In this document: in pieces, positions 52,912 to 62,334 of the stretch | Layout: each line of letters starts with the position of its first letter | Numbering within the stretch: the first letter of the stretch is position 1 | Source of the DNA: Pseudomonadota bacterium | Lineage (GTDB): Bacteria > Pseudomonadota > Alphaproteobacteria > Rhizobiales > Tepidamorphaceae | Direction: 5' to 3' | Length of the DNA: 64,000 nucleotides | Assembly: GCA_023458595.1 (NCBI GenBank) | Contig: JAEWYT010000013.1 | Span: 1-64,000 of the forward strand | The notes under the pieces: model-generated | What the model was told of the DNA's origin: nothing | Databases searched by the model: none | What the model saw: only the letters and a program-made list of their open reading frames with translations | Made by a program: the position numbers and the translations under genes

Positions 52912-54582
52912 TCAGAACAGGCCGACGACCTGGCCCTTGTCGTCGAGCCGGATCGAATTTGCCGCCGGGACGCGCGGCAGGCCGGGCATCGTCATGATCT
53001 CGCCGGTGATGACGACGATGAACTCCGCACCCGCAGACAGCCTGACCTCGCGAACCGCGACCATGTGGCCGCTCGGCGCGCCTTTCAGGTTCGGGTCGGT
53101 CGAGAACGAGTACTGGGTCTTGGCCATGCAGACCGGGAACTTGCCGAAGCCCCGATCCTGGAGCTGCTTGAACTGGTCGCGCACGGCCTTGTCGGCGACG
53201 ATGTCCTCGGCGCCGTAGATCGAGCGGGCGACGGTGCCCACCTTCTCCCAGAGCGTCATGTCGTCGTCGTAGAGCGGGCGGAACTGCGACTTGCCGGAAT
53301 CGACAAGCGCCACGACCTTCCTCGCCAGTGCCTCGGTGCCCTTGCCGCCCTCGGCCCAGTGGGTGCAGGGGATCGCCTCGACGCCGAGTTCCTTGCAGTA
53401 GTCCTCCACGGCCTCGAACTCGGCCTCGGTGTCGGAGGTGAAGGCGTTGATGGCGACGACCGCCGGCACGCCGAACTGGCCGACGTTGCGGATGTGGCGG
53501 CCGAGATTGGCGAGGCCCTTCCTCGCCGCCTCGACATTCTCCTTGCCGAGGTCCTCCTTCTTCACCCCGCCATGCATCTTGAGCGCGCGGATGGTGGCGA
53601 CGATGACGGCCGCGGCGGGCTTCAGCCCGGCCTTGCGGCACTTGATGTCGAAGAACTTCTCCGCGCCGAGATCGGCGCCGAAGCCGGCCTCGGTGACCAC
53701 GTAGTCGGCGAGCTTCAGGGCCGTGCGGGTCGCGAGCACCGTATTGCAGCCGTGGGCGATGTTGGCGAAGGGGCCGCCGTGGACGAAGGCCGGGTTGTTC
53801 TCGAGCGTCTGCACGAGGTTCGGCATCAGCGCGTCCTTGAGCAGCACGGTCATGGCGCCGGCGGCCTCGATCTGGGCGGCCGTCACCGGAGTTCTGTCGC
53901 GGGTATAGCCGACGACGATGTTGCCGAGCCGGCGTTCTAGGTCTTCGAGATCCATCGCAAGGCACAGGATCGCCATCACCTCCGAGGCGACGGTGATGTC
54001 GAAGCCCGCCTCGCGCGGGAAGCCGTTGGCGACGCCGCCGAGCGAGCAGACGATCTGCCTGAGCGCCCGGTCGTTCATGTCCATCACCCGGCGCCAGGCC
54101 ACCCGGCGCACGTCGATGCCGAGTTCGTTGCCCCAGTAGATGTGGTTGTCGATCATCGCCGAGAGCAGGTTGTGCGCCGCCGTGATCGCGTGGAAGTCGC
54201 CGGTGAAGTGGAGGTTGATGTCCTCCATCGGCACGACTTGGGCGAAACCGCCGCCGGCGGCGCCGCCCTTCATGCCGAAGCAGGGGCCGAGCGAGGGCTC
54301 GCGCAGGCAGATCATGGCGTTCTTGCCGATGCGGTTGAGGCCGTCGCCGAGGCCGACCGTCGTCGTGGTCTTGCCTTCGCCGGCGGGCGTCGGCGTCATC
54401 GCCGTGACGAGGATCAGGTTGCCGTCCGGCTTGCCGGAGAGACCCGAGATATAGTCCAGAGAAATCTTCGCCTTCCAGGGACCGTACTGCAGCACCGCGT
54501 CGGCCGGGACGCCGACCCTTCCGGCAATGTCCATGATCGGCTTCATGGTGGCCGCGCGGGCGATCTCGATATCGGACTTCAT
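52912..54582 (-). CDS. fhs: Formate-tetrahydrofolate ligase
   Basis: A 556-residue cytosolic ligase that makes 10-formyl-THF from formate, ATP and THF. The nucleotide loop TPTPAGEGKTTT is at about residues 63-74, and the family block EPSLGPCFGMKGGAAGGGFAQVVPMEDINLHFTGDFHAI is intact. The length is normal. The ATG at 54582 follows GGGGGAACAGGA. No folD, fchA or formate dehydrogenase gene is in the window. It shares a 230 bp upstream gap with the divergent UDP-glucose dehydrogenase gene. Confidence 0.97.
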   Translation of the reverse strand: MKSDIEIARAATMKPIMDIAGRVGVPADAVLQYGPWKAKISLDYISGLSGKPDGNLILVTAMTPTPAGEGKTTTTVGLGDGLNRIGKNAMICLREPSLGPCFGMKGGAAGGGFAQVVPMEDINLHFTGDFHAITAAHNLLSAMIDNHIYWGNELGIDVRRVAWRRVMDMNDRALRQIVCSLGGVANGFPREAGFDITVASEVMAILCLAMDLEDLERRLGNIVVGYTRDRTPVTAAQIEAAGAMTVLLKDALMPNLVQTLENNPAFVHGGPFANIAHGCNTVLATRTALKLADYVVTEAGFGADLGAEKFFDIKCRKAGLKPAAAVIVATIRALKMHGGVKKEDLGKENVEAARKGLANLGRHIRNVGQFGVPAVVAINAFTSDTEAEFEAVEDYCKELGVEAIPCTHWAEGGKGTEALARKVVALVDSGKSQFRPLYDDDMTLWEKVGTVARSIYGAEDIVADKAVRDQFKQLQDRGFGKFPVCMAKTQYSFSTDPNLKGAPSGHMVAVREVRLSAGAEFIVVITGEIMTMPGLPRVPAANSIRLDDKGQVVGLF

Positions 54583-54812
54583 TCCTGTTCCCCCTGTGCT
54601 GACGCACGTTTCGTCACGCACGTCGGGCCGATGTGCCGTCGCGGCGCCCGGCTGCCGAATTACGACCTATCGCAAGGTGCTTCGCGGGCGCGGCAGCGAC
54701 GTCCGCAACCCCAAATGCGCCAGACGATTGCGCCGGGCGTCCAAGTCTGGTAGCCCGCCTTCGTGTTCTTCCCATCCGGACACGCGTGATCCGCAAAACT
54801 CCCGAGCGGCCA

Positions 54813-56129
54813 ATGTCACATCGTATCGCCGTAGTCGGTACCGGCTACGTGGGCCTCGTCTGCGGTGCCTGTCTTGCAAAGCTCGGCCACACGGTCGCCT
54901 GCATCGATCGCGATGCGGAGAAGGTCGCGGCGCTGCGGAACGGCGTCGTGACGATTTTCGAGCCGGGCCTGGAAAAGCTGGTTCTGGAACAGGCGTCGGC
55001 CGACCGGCTGTCGTTTACCACCGACACCGCCGACGCGGTGCGGGACGCGGACCTTGTCTTCATCGCGGTGGGCACGCCGCCCGAGCCGAAGACCGGCAAT
55101 CCGGACCTGACCGCCGTGCTGGCGGTGACCGACGCGGTCGTCGACGCGGTGGACGGCTTCACCGTCCTCGTCACCAAATCGACGGTCCCCGTGGGCACGG
55201 CGCGGCGCATCGAGAGCCGCATCGCCGGCCGGCGCGCGGACGCCGACGTCGCGGTCGCCTCCAACCCCGAATTCCTGCGCGAGGGCGCGGCGGTCCGGGA
55301 TTTCCTCGAGGCGGATCGGATCGTGGTCGGCACGCGCGACAAACGGGCGCTGGAGATGCTGAAGGCCGTCTACGCGCCGCTGATCGACAACGGCTCGGTC
55401 TTCGTCTCTACGACGCCGGAGACCTCCGAGCTTGTCAAGCACGCCTCGAACGCCTTCCTGTCGACGAAGATCGCCTTCATCAACGAGTTGGCCCGGCTCT
55501 GCGAGAAGGTCGGCGCGGACGTGGAGATGGTGGCGCACGGCATGGGCCTCGACGCCCGCATCGGGCCCGAGTTCCTCAAGCCAGGCCCGGGATACGGCGG
55601 CTCGTGCTTCCCCAAGGACGCCCTCGCCCTGGCCAATGCCGCGCGCGACGCCGGCTCGCCCCTGTCGATCGTCGAGACGGTGCTCGCCTCGAACCAGTGG
55701 CACAAGCACGCGATGGTCACCAAGATCGGCGACGTCGTCGGCGGGCTCGACGGCAAGCGGATCGGCGTGCTCGGCATAGCCTTCAAGAGCGGCACCGACG
55801 ACGTGCGCGAGGCACCGGCGCTCACCATCATCGCCGAGCTCGTGAAGGGCGGGGCGATCGTCACCGCCTTCGACCCGAAGGCGATGGACAACGCCCGGCC
55901 GCTGCTGAACGGGATCTCGTATGCCTCCGATCCGCTCGGGGTCGCCGATCAGGCCGACGCGGTGGTGATCCTGACCGAATGGCCGGAGTTCGGCGCGCTC
56001 GACTACGCAGCCATCCGCGCCCGCATGCGCCGCCCGGCGCTGATCGACCTGCGCAACGTGGTGAAGCCCGAGCGCGCCCATGCGGCGGGCCTGGTGCTCT
56101 ATCCGCTCGGCAAGCCGCCGAGGGGCTGA
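54813..56129 (+). CDS. ugd: UDP-glucose 6-dehydrogenase
   Basis: A 438-residue NAD-dependent enzyme that makes UDP-glucuronate. The Rossmann motif VGTGYVGLVCG is at 8-18, the middle helix has the conserved ELVKHASNAFLSTKIAFINE block, and the catalytic cysteine is Cys265 in GGSCFPKD. UDP-GlcA is a precursor of capsule, exopolysaccharide and uronic-acid-modified lipids. I use ATG 54813; the longer upstream reading is out of family. It is the last gene of the polysaccharide region and stands alone. Confidence 0.95.
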   Translation: MSHRIAVVGTGYVGLVCGACLAKLGHTVACIDRDAEKVAALRNGVVTIFEPGLEKLVLEQASADRLSFTTDTADAVRDADLVFIAVGTPPEPKTGNPDLTAVLAVTDAVVDAVDGFTVLVTKSTVPVGTARRIESRIAGRRADADVAVASNPEFLREGAAVRDFLEADRIVVGTRDKRALEMLKAVYAPLIDNGSVFVSTTPETSELVKHASNAFLSTKIAFINELARLCEKVGADVEMVAHGMGLDARIGPEFLKPGPGYGGSCFPKDALALANAARDAGSPLSIVETVLASNQWHKHAMVTKIGDVVGGLDGKRIGVLGIAFKSGTDDVREAPALTIIAELVKGGAIVTAFDPKAMDNARPLLNGISYASDPLGVADQADAVVILTEWPEFGALDYAAIRARMRRPALIDLRNVVKPERAHAAGLVLYPLGKPPRG

Positions 56130-56145
56130 AGCCGAGCCGTCGGGC

Positions 56146-57441
56146 TCACGCGCCGCGGTCGGCGGCGAGCAGGTCGGCGCGGAACTGGTGGAAATCGACC
56201 TCGATCGCGTGGCGCGGCGTGCGCTCGAAATTCCAGTGCGGGTGTTTCTGCTCGTCCTCCACGCGCCGCTTCAGGTCCTGCGGCGGGGGCGCCTTGCCGG
56301 AAATGATCCGCGCGGCGATGCGGGCCTGATGGTCGGCAAGGGGCCAGATCGAGCCGAGCGGCTGGAACAGGCCGATGAAATAGAGCCCCGGGCGGTCGAC
56401 GGGCATCATCTTCAGGTAGAGCGGGACCTCGGTCCGGCCGCGCAGGTCGATGAAGGACGGGTCGAAGAACGGCATCGACATGCGGTAGCCGGTCGCCCAG
56501 ATGAGCGTGTCGTAGGCCTCGCGGCGGCCGTCCGTGAAGACGACCTCGCCGCCGTCGAGGCGCTCGATGCCGGGGCGGACGTGCACCGTGCCGTGCCGCA
56601 GCGCGTTCAGGACGTCGGTGTTGAGGGTCGGGTGCATCTCCATCGCCCGGCAGGCCGGCTCCCGGAGCCCGTATTTCGACCACCGGCCCATGGCGATGCG
56701 GATCCCGGCCTGGACGACGCGCTGGCGCAGCCATTTCGGCACGTGCCGGAGCTTCGCGTACAGAACGTCGGTCGGGGCACCGAAGACGATCTTCGGGATG
56801 ATGTAGTAGCCGCGTCTGAGGCTCAGCGCCGTGAAGGCGGAGACCCGCGCGGTCTCCACCGCGATGTCGCAGGCGGAATTGCCTCCGCCGACGACGAGGA
56901 CGCGCTTCCCGGTGAAGGGCGCTGAGGTCTTGTAGTCGTGGCTGTGGAGCTGTCGCCCGGCGAAGCTGCCGGGATAGGCCGGGATCTCCGGGTCCCAATG
57001 GTGGCCGGAGCAGACGAGGACGGCGTCGAAGGCTTCCTCCCGGCTCTCGCCGCCGCGGGTTACGCGGACCGTGTAGCGGCCGCTTCCGTCCGGCTCGACG
57101 CGGTCGACCCGGGTCTCGAACCCGATGTAGCGGGTGAGGCCGAAGCGCTGCTCGTAGGCGCGGAAGTAGGCGAGCATCTGCGCGTGCGAGGGGAAATCCG
57201 GATAGTCCGCCGGCATCGGGAAATCGTCGAACTGGGAGTACTTCTTCGACGAGATGATGTGGGTCGTGTCGTAGACGCTGCTGTGGCCCGGCGCGTCCCG
57301 GTACACCCAGTTGCCGCCGGTGGCGTCCGACAGCTCGTAACAGACGATGTCGGTCAGCCCCTGTTCCTGCAGATTCTTCAACGCGGTCAGGCCGCACGGC
57401 CCGGCGCCGATCACGCAGACTCTTCTTCGCCCCACAGTCAC
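56146..57441 (-). CDS. Flavin-containing monooxygenase (FMO-like)
   Basis: A 431-residue NADPH-dependent flavoprotein. The FAD motif VIGAGPCGLTALKNL is near residues 10-24, the FMO-type motif FAGRQLHSHDYK fits FxGxxxHxxx(Y), the NADPH site GGGNSACD is present and the ATGY motif occurs as IWATGYRM. Relatives oxidise nitrogen or sulfur atoms of small amines or sulfides, for example trimethylamine. I chose GTG 57441 behind GAGGGGCG; a TTG further up gives a longer unlikely N-terminus. Confidence 0.9.
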   Translation of the reverse strand: MTVGRRRVCVIGAGPCGLTALKNLQEQGLTDIVCYELSDATGGNWVYRDAPGHSSVYDTTHIISSKKYSQFDDFPMPADYPDFPSHAQMLAYFRAYEQRFGLTRYIGFETRVDRVEPDGSGRYTVRVTRGGESREEAFDAVLVCSGHHWDPEIPAYPGSFAGRQLHSHDYKTSAPFTGKRVLVVGGGNSACDIAVETARVSAFTALSLRRGYYIIPKIVFGAPTDVLYAKLRHVPKWLRQRVVQAGIRIAMGRWSKYGLREPACRAMEMHPTLNTDVLNALRHGTVHVRPGIERLDGGEVVFTDGRREAYDTLIWATGYRMSMPFFDPSFIDLRGRTEVPLYLKMMPVDRPGLYFIGLFQPLGSIWPLADHQARIAARIISGKAPPPQDLKRRVEDEQKHPHWNFERTPRHAIEVDFHQFRADLLAADRGA

Positions 57442-57706
57442 TCCCGTTCGCCCCTCGAGGGTCGATCCGCCGGTCGGTTCCCGCAATCGACCATAACGTC
57501 CCGCGCGGCGTCCCGCACACGCCTTTGCACAATTATGTTAGGCGTCTTTCGTCGCAGAGCCGATTCAGCGATAGTGCGCTGTTGTGATGTCATTTGCCGC
57601 GCGTAGGCGAAATCCCGGATCGATGGGCTATCGTGTGTTCGGGCCTTCGGGCCGATGCGGAATTTCACCTTATTCCTCAATCCCTTCGGATTAGAAGAAC
57701 CACCCT

Positions 57707-58327
57707 ATGATTCGTCGCCGATTCCTCTCTGTCCTCATCCTGTTCGCTTTTGCCGCCGTCGCCGGCGGTGTCGGTCCGGTCTTGGCCGAAGACGGCCCGC
57801 GCGTCACGCGCACCGGCCATGTCTACCTGTTCCGCGGCTTCGCCAACGTGTTCTCGACGGGCATGAACGTCCTCACCGAGGAACTGCGCCGCAACGGGAT
57901 CAAGGCGGACGTCTACAACCACACCGGCTACGCGGCGATCGCGGCGCAGGCGGCGAAGGAATACGCCGCGAGCAAGGGGCGCGAGCCGATCTTCATCGTC
58001 GGGCATTCGCTCGGCGGCGACGCGGCGATCTCGATGGCCGCCCTGCTGGAGCAGCAGAAGGTTCCCGTGACGCTGCTCGTCATCTACGACGCCTACGCAC
58101 CGCCGGTGGTGCCGACCAACGTCCGCCGCGTCATCAACTACAACCAGTACGCCGTTCAGGATTCCCCCGGGGCGAAGCTCAGAACGGCGCCCGGCTTCAA
58201 GGGCAAGTCCGAGGATATCAACGTCGCGGAGAAGACGGCGGGCATCGACCATTTCAACATCGACAAGCAGAAAAGCCTGCACGACGCGACCGTCAAGGCG
58301 ATCCTGGCGCAGACGCGCCGGAAGTGA
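57707..58327 (+). CDS. Exported alpha/beta hydrolase-like protein
   Basis: A 206-residue protein with a signal peptide (residues 1-27, cleavage near VLAEDG). The nucleophile elbow GHSLGGDAA gives the likely serine, and GIDHFNID carries a histidine in the right place. It is shorter than classic lipases, with no cap domain. The substrate, perhaps an acyl ester or peptidoglycan-linked molecule in the periplasm, is unknown. The 265 bp gap upstream separates it from the divergent FMO gene; a weak AGAAG ribosome site precedes the ATG. Confidence 0.82.
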   Translation: MIRRRFLSVLILFAFAAVAGGVGPVLAEDGPRVTRTGHVYLFRGFANVFSTGMNVLTEELRRNGIKADVYNHTGYAAIAAQAAKEYAASKGREPIFIVGHSLGGDAAISMAALLEQQKVPVTLLVIYDAYAPPVVPTNVRRVINYNQYAVQDSPGAKLRTAPGFKGKSEDINVAEKTAGIDHFNIDKQKSLHDATVKAILAQTRRK

Positions 58328-58454
58328 TCGCAGCGATCGCTGTTTCCGGAGGCACACCCGGAAGGTTGATATTCCCGCGGATACGTTAGACGCTTAACAG
58401 GCGACCGGTGAGGCGCCGGTCGCCCTCGGCACCGACGGGCGGAGGGCTTTCGGG

Positions 58455-59795
58455 ATGAAGCCGGAATTCGTTTCAAGCGGTCTTGCGATTCTGGCGCTCG
58501 TCGGCGCTTGCGCCACGGCCGCCGTCGCCCAGGACACGCCGCCGCGCACGCTCTTCATCAACGTCAACGTCTTCGACGGCGAGAACGAGACGCTGGTCGA
58601 GGGCGCCAACGTCCTTGTCGAAGGCAATGTCATCAGGACGGTCTCGACGGGTGCCATAGAGGCCGGCCGTGCCACGACGATCGACGGCGGCGGGCGGACG
58701 ATGATGCCCGGCATGATCGACAATCACTGGCACTCGCTGTTCGCCACCATTCCGCAGGCGAAGCTCCTTGCGTCCGACGTAGCCTACATCAATCTGCGCG
58801 CCGCAAAGGCGAACGAGGACGCGCTGATGCGCGGCTTCACGACCGTGCGCGACGTGGGCGGCAACGTCTTCGGGCTCAAGAAGGCAATCGACGAAGGCAT
58901 ACTGGCCGGTCCGCGCATCTACCCGTCGGGCGCGTACATTTCGCAGACTTCGGGTCACGGCGACTTCCGGGGGCCGAACGACGTGCCCGAGAATCCGGGA
59001 GCGCCGCTCGACTACTATCAGCGCACCGGACAGACGCTGATCGCCGACGGCGTGCCCGAAGTCATGAAGCGCACGCGCGAAGTGCTGCGGATGGGCTCCA
59101 GCCAGATCAAGGTCATGGCCGGCGGCGGTGTCTCGTCGCTCTACGATCCGCTCGACGTGACGCAGTACACGCTCGAGGAAATGAAGGCGATCGTCGACGT
59201 CGCGAAGACGTGGAACACCTACGTGACCGTCCACGCCCACACCATCGCCGCGGTGCGCCAGTCGATCGAGGCCGGGGTCCTGTGTGTCGAACATGCCTTT
59301 CTGGTCGACGAGGACACCGTCGAGCTGGCGGTGGAAAAGGGCGTGTGGCTCAGCCTGGAGCCGATCCTCGATGACGAGGACGCCATCCCGTTCCCCGACC
59401 CGGTCAGCCGGGCGAAATTCGTCGCCGTCACCGAGGGGACCGACAACGTCTACACGCTCGCCAAGAAACACGGCGCAAAGATCGCCTGGGGCACCGACAC
59501 GCTGTTCGATCCGGAACTCGCCAGGAAGCAGGGCAAGTTGGTGGCCAAGCTGACGCGCTGGTTCACGCCCTTCGAAGCGCTGAAAATGGTCACCCACGAC
59601 AACGCGCAGTTGCTGAAACTGTCCGGTCCCCGCGACCCCTATCCGGGCGAACTCGGGGTGGTGAAGGAGGGCGCGCTTGCCGACCTGATTCTGGTCGACG
59701 GCAATCCGCTGGAAGACATCGACCTGATTGCCGATCCGGAAAGCAACTTCGCCGTGATCATGAAGGACGGCAGGATCTACAAGAACGCGCTGTAG
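58455..59795 (+). CDS. Exported amidohydrolase (imidazolonepropionase-like)
   Basis: A 446-residue metal-dependent hydrolase with a signal peptide (residues 1-25, cleavage after AVA). Metal ligands are the HxH in DNHWHS, the candidate carboxylated lysine in IKVMAGGG, HAHTIAA, the histidine in CVEHAFL and the aspartate in AWGTDTLFD. It belongs to the amidohydrolase group that includes imidazolonepropionase and Xaa-Pro-type dipeptidases, and should act in the periplasm. The substrate is unknown. It lies 127 bp after another exported hydrolase. Confidence 0.9.
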   Translation: MKPEFVSSGLAILALVGACATAAVAQDTPPRTLFINVNVFDGENETLVEGANVLVEGNVIRTVSTGAIEAGRATTIDGGGRTMMPGMIDNHWHSLFATIPQAKLLASDVAYINLRAAKANEDALMRGFTTVRDVGGNVFGLKKAIDEGILAGPRIYPSGAYISQTSGHGDFRGPNDVPENPGAPLDYYQRTGQTLIADGVPEVMKRTREVLRMGSSQIKVMAGGGVSSLYDPLDVTQYTLEEMKAIVDVAKTWNTYVTVHAHTIAAVRQSIEAGVLCVEHAFLVDEDTVELAVEKGVWLSLEPILDDEDAIPFPDPVSRAKFVAVTEGTDNVYTLAKKHGAKIAWGTDTLFDPELARKQGKLVAKLTRWFTPFEALKMVTHDNAQLLKLSGPRDPYPGELGVVKEGALADLILVDGNPLEDIDLIADPESNFAVIMKDGRIYKNAL

Positions 59796-59804
59796 CGGCC
59801 CGGC

Positions 59805-60686
59805 CTAATCCGTCTCGCCCGCGATCATCGCCAGCGTCTCGCGTGTCATCCGGCTTTCCGGATCGGCGAGGTCGAGGATGACGTCGAAGTGGTTGCGTTC
59901 GGCGAGGGCGAAGGTGAGGCAGGGAAAGCCGCGCTCCTTCCACGAACTCGCATAGTCGCGGCTCTGGCGCTTGAACTCGTTCGTCTCGGTCTCCGCCCAC
60001 GAAACGATCAGCGGGCAGCCTTTCCCGGGCAGGTGCAGGATCGGGCTGTTGCGGGCGGCGGCTTCCTCGTCGAGCTTCAGCCACTCGTTGGGCAGGCACA
60101 GGCGCACCGGCGCGAGGTCGTAGAGGCCGCTTACCGCCAGGGCCCCCTTGATCACGTCGGGACGGACTCCGAAGGCTCCGTGCCAGCCCTCCGAAACCAG
60201 CATGCCGGCGAGGTGGCCGCCGGCGGAATTGCCGCCCACGAAGATGCGGTCCTCGTCGATGCCGAACTCGCGGCCGTTGGCGGCGAGCCAGGCGATCGCC
60301 GAGCGGCACTGGCGGACGATCTCGTCGAGGCTGACGGCCGGCGCCAACGCGTAGTCGAGCGCCGCGACGGAAACCCCGGCCCCGGTGAACACGCCGGCCA
60401 TGAAGGCGGAGTCGTCCTTCGACAGGAGCCGCCAGTAGCCGCCGTGGATGAAGACGAAGACGGGGGCGTGCGGGCCGGCAGGGAAGATGTCCATCGTCTC
60501 GGCGTCGCCCGGTCCGTAGGAGACGTCGAGATGGCAGGGCAGGCTCGCGCGCATCTCGGCGGAGATGGCCGCATAGCTCTCGAGATAGGGCGTTATCGAA
60601 GGTACCGTGCCGCGCGCGTCGTATTCGCGCTCCAGCGTCACGCGATCCATTCCCCGGTAGATCGCCGGGGCCGGCTCGGTCGACAT
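59805..60686 (-). CDS. Alpha/beta hydrolase of the arylformamidase/carboxylesterase type
   Basis: A 293-residue cytosolic hydrolase. It has the HGGYWR oxyanion motif, the nucleophile elbow GGNSAGGHLAG and a histidine in AERNHFDVI. These are the marks of kynurenine formamidase-like and hormone-sensitive lipase-like esterases. The acid residue is probably the glutamate or aspartate in the WAETETNEF segment. It starts 6 bp after the livF stop on the same strand, so it is the last gene of the liv operon and may process the imported molecule. Confidence 0.88.
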   Translation of the reverse strand: MSTEPAPAIYRGMDRVTLEREYDARGTVPSITPYLESYAAISAEMRASLPCHLDVSYGPGDAETMDIFPAGPHAPVFVFIHGGYWRLLSKDDSAFMAGVFTGAGVSVAALDYALAPAVSLDEIVRQCRSAIAWLAANGREFGIDEDRIFVGGNSAGGHLAGMLVSEGWHGAFGVRPDVIKGALAVSGLYDLAPVRLCLPNEWLKLDEEAAARNSPILHLPGKGCPLIVSWAETETNEFKRQSRDYASSWKERGFPCLTFALAERNHFDVILDLADPESRMTRETLAMIAGETD

Positions 60687-60692
60687 GTGGGG

Positions 60693-61394
60693 TCAGACTC
60701 CGAGGTAGCGATGGGCGATGTCGGGATCGGCGTCGAGGGCGGCACCGTCTCCCACCCAAACGACGACGCCCTTCTCCATGATGAAGTGCCGATCGGCGAT
60801 TCGCTTCAAGGCCGAAAGGTTCTTGTCGATGACGAGGATCGACTGGCCGGCGGCCTTCAGGCGTTCGATGACGCTCCAGATCTCCTCGCGGATGAGCGGC
60901 GCCAGGCCCTCGGTCGCCTCGTCGAGGATCAGGAGCTTCGGATTGGTCATCATGGCGCGGCCGATCGCGAGCATCTGCTGCTCGCCGCCGGACAGCGACC
61001 GTCCGAACTGGCCCTGGCGCTCGCCGAGGCGGGGGAAGAGCTCGTAGATGCGCGCAAGCGACCACGGATGGCCGCTGCCGGAGCGGTTCGCCGCGGTTGC
61101 GACCAGGTTCTCGCGCACCGTCAGGGTCGGGAATATCTGGCGGCCCTCGGGGACGAGACCGATGCCGAGCCGGCCGATGCGGTGCGGGGCCAGGCCCGCG
61201 ACCTCGCGGCCGCCGAACGTGATCCTGCCGCGCTTCGGCGGAGTGAGGCCGAGGATCGAGCGGACCGTCGTCGTCTTGCCCATGCCGTTGCGGCCCATGA
61301 GCGTCACGACCTCGCCGGCCTCGATGGAGAGATCGACGCCGAACAGCACCTGGCTGCGGCCGTAGAAGGTCTCGACGCCGGAGAGGGTCAGCAT
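60693..61394 (-). CDS. livF: Branched-chain amino acid-type ABC transporter ATPase LivF
   Basis: A 233-residue ATPase of the HAAT importer family. Walker A GRNGMGKTTT is at about residues 34-43, the GLVPEGRQIFPTLTVRENL block is the LivF signature, the ABC signature is LSGGEQQMLAIGRAM, and Walker B is LLILDEATEGLAP. It pairs with LivG to power the LivHM channel. Its start is separated from livG by 187 bp that carry a dispersed repeat. The ligand may be a branched-chain amino acid or an amide; no binding-protein gene is in view. Confidence 0.93.
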   Translation of the reverse strand: MLTLSGVETFYGRSQVLFGVDLSIEAGEVVTLMGRNGMGKTTTVRSILGLTPPKRGRITFGGREVAGLAPHRIGRLGIGLVPEGRQIFPTLTVRENLVATAANRSGSGHPWSLARIYELFPRLGERQGQFGRSLSGGEQQMLAIGRAMMTNPKLLILDEATEGLAPLIREEIWSVIERLKAAGQSILVIDKNLSALKRIADRHFIMEKGVVVWVGDGAALDADPDIAHRYLGV

Positions 61395-61447
61395 GGGAAC
61401 ATCCCTCCCGGCCCCTCCGTTGCCGTCCCGGCCACAAACCCTTCTAT

Positions 61448-61560
61448 CGTCATCCCGGACGGCCAAGGGCCGGGCCGGGATCGGGAAGCCACAGGACGCG
61501 CGGCGATTCTCCGATCCCGGCTCTCCGCGCGTACGGCGCTCCGGCCGAGATGAGGAAGGA
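61448..61560. repeat. Dispersed intergenic repeat, copy 2
   Basis: This copy begins CGTCATCCCGGACG and shares with the copy at 44731-44833 the inner block GGATCGGGAAGCCACA, the GACGCGCGG segment and CTCCGATCCCGGCTCTCCGC, with an inner inverted repeat. It lies between livG and livF within one operon, so it does not fully stop transcription if the operon is one unit. Confidence 0.85.
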
Positions 61561-61581
61561 GAGCGAAGAGAATCCCTCCCA

Positions 61582-62334
61582 TTACACCGCCTCCTCGCCG
61601 AGATAGGCCTCGCGCACGGCCGGGTTCTCGCGGATTTCGGCCGGCGTGCCGGTGGCGATCGCACGGCCGTAGACCAGGACGGTGATGCGGTCGGCGAGCG
61701 CGAAGACGGCGTCCATGTCGTGTTCGATCAGGAGCATCGTCACCGATCCGCGCAGCCGGGACAGGACTTCCACCACGAAGGCGCTCTCGTCGGGCCCCAT
61801 GCCGGCCATGGGCTCGTCGAGGAGGAGCAGGCGGGGCTGAAGCACCAGCGCCATCGCGAGCTCCAGACGCCGCTGCTGGCCGTGGGACAGCGCATGCGCC
61901 GGACGGCCGGCGGCGTCGGCGAGGCCGACGTCGCCCAGCGCCTTCATGGCGATGGCGTTCAGCGTCGCGTCCCCCGCGACGGGGGCGAAGAAGTGGAACG
62001 AATGGCCGGTGCGCGACTGCGCCGACAGGGCGACGTTCTCGAGCGCGGTGAATTCCGGGAAGATCGAGGTGATCTGGAACGAGCGCACGAGGCCGATATG
62101 CGGGCGCTCGTAGGCGGGTATCCGGGTTATGTCGTCGCCGGCGAAGACGATGCGGCCGTGGTTCGGCGACAGCTCGCCGGAAAGCTGGGCGACCAGCGTC
62201 GTCTTGCCCGCGCCGTTCGGGCCGATCAGGGCGTGGATCTCGCCGTCGGCGACCTCGAGGTTCAGATCGTCGGTGGCGCGGAGCGCGCCGAAGGATTTCG
62301 CCAGGCCCTCGACCCTCAGCAGCGGCTCAGCCAT
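61582..62334 (-). CDS. livG: Branched-chain amino acid-type ABC transporter ATPase LivG
   Basis: A 250-residue ATPase. Walker A GPNGAGKTTL is near residues 38-47, the LivG-type insert includes GLVRSFQITSIFPEFTALENV, the signature is LSHGQQRRLELAMAL and Walker B is LLLDEPMAGMGPDE. It lacks nothing needed for activity. It overlaps the end of livM by 8 bp, so the two are translated together. Confidence 0.95.
   Translation of the reverse strand: MAEPLLRVEGLAKSFGALRATDDLNLEVADGEIHALIGPNGAGKTTLVAQLSGELSPNHGRIVFAGDDITRIPAYERPHIGLVRSFQITSIFPEFTALENVALSAQSRTGHSFHFFAPVAGDATLNAIAMKALGDVGLADAAGRPAHALSHGQQRRLELAMALVLQPRLLLLDEPMAGMGPDESAFVVEVLSRLRGSVTMLLIEHDMDAVFALADRITVLVYGRAIATGTPAEIRENPAVREAYLGEEAV

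Noticed and set aside
52721..54607. A 628-codon frame on the fhs strand
   Set aside because: It is an alternate frame of fhs, rich in arginine and glycine, with no domain.
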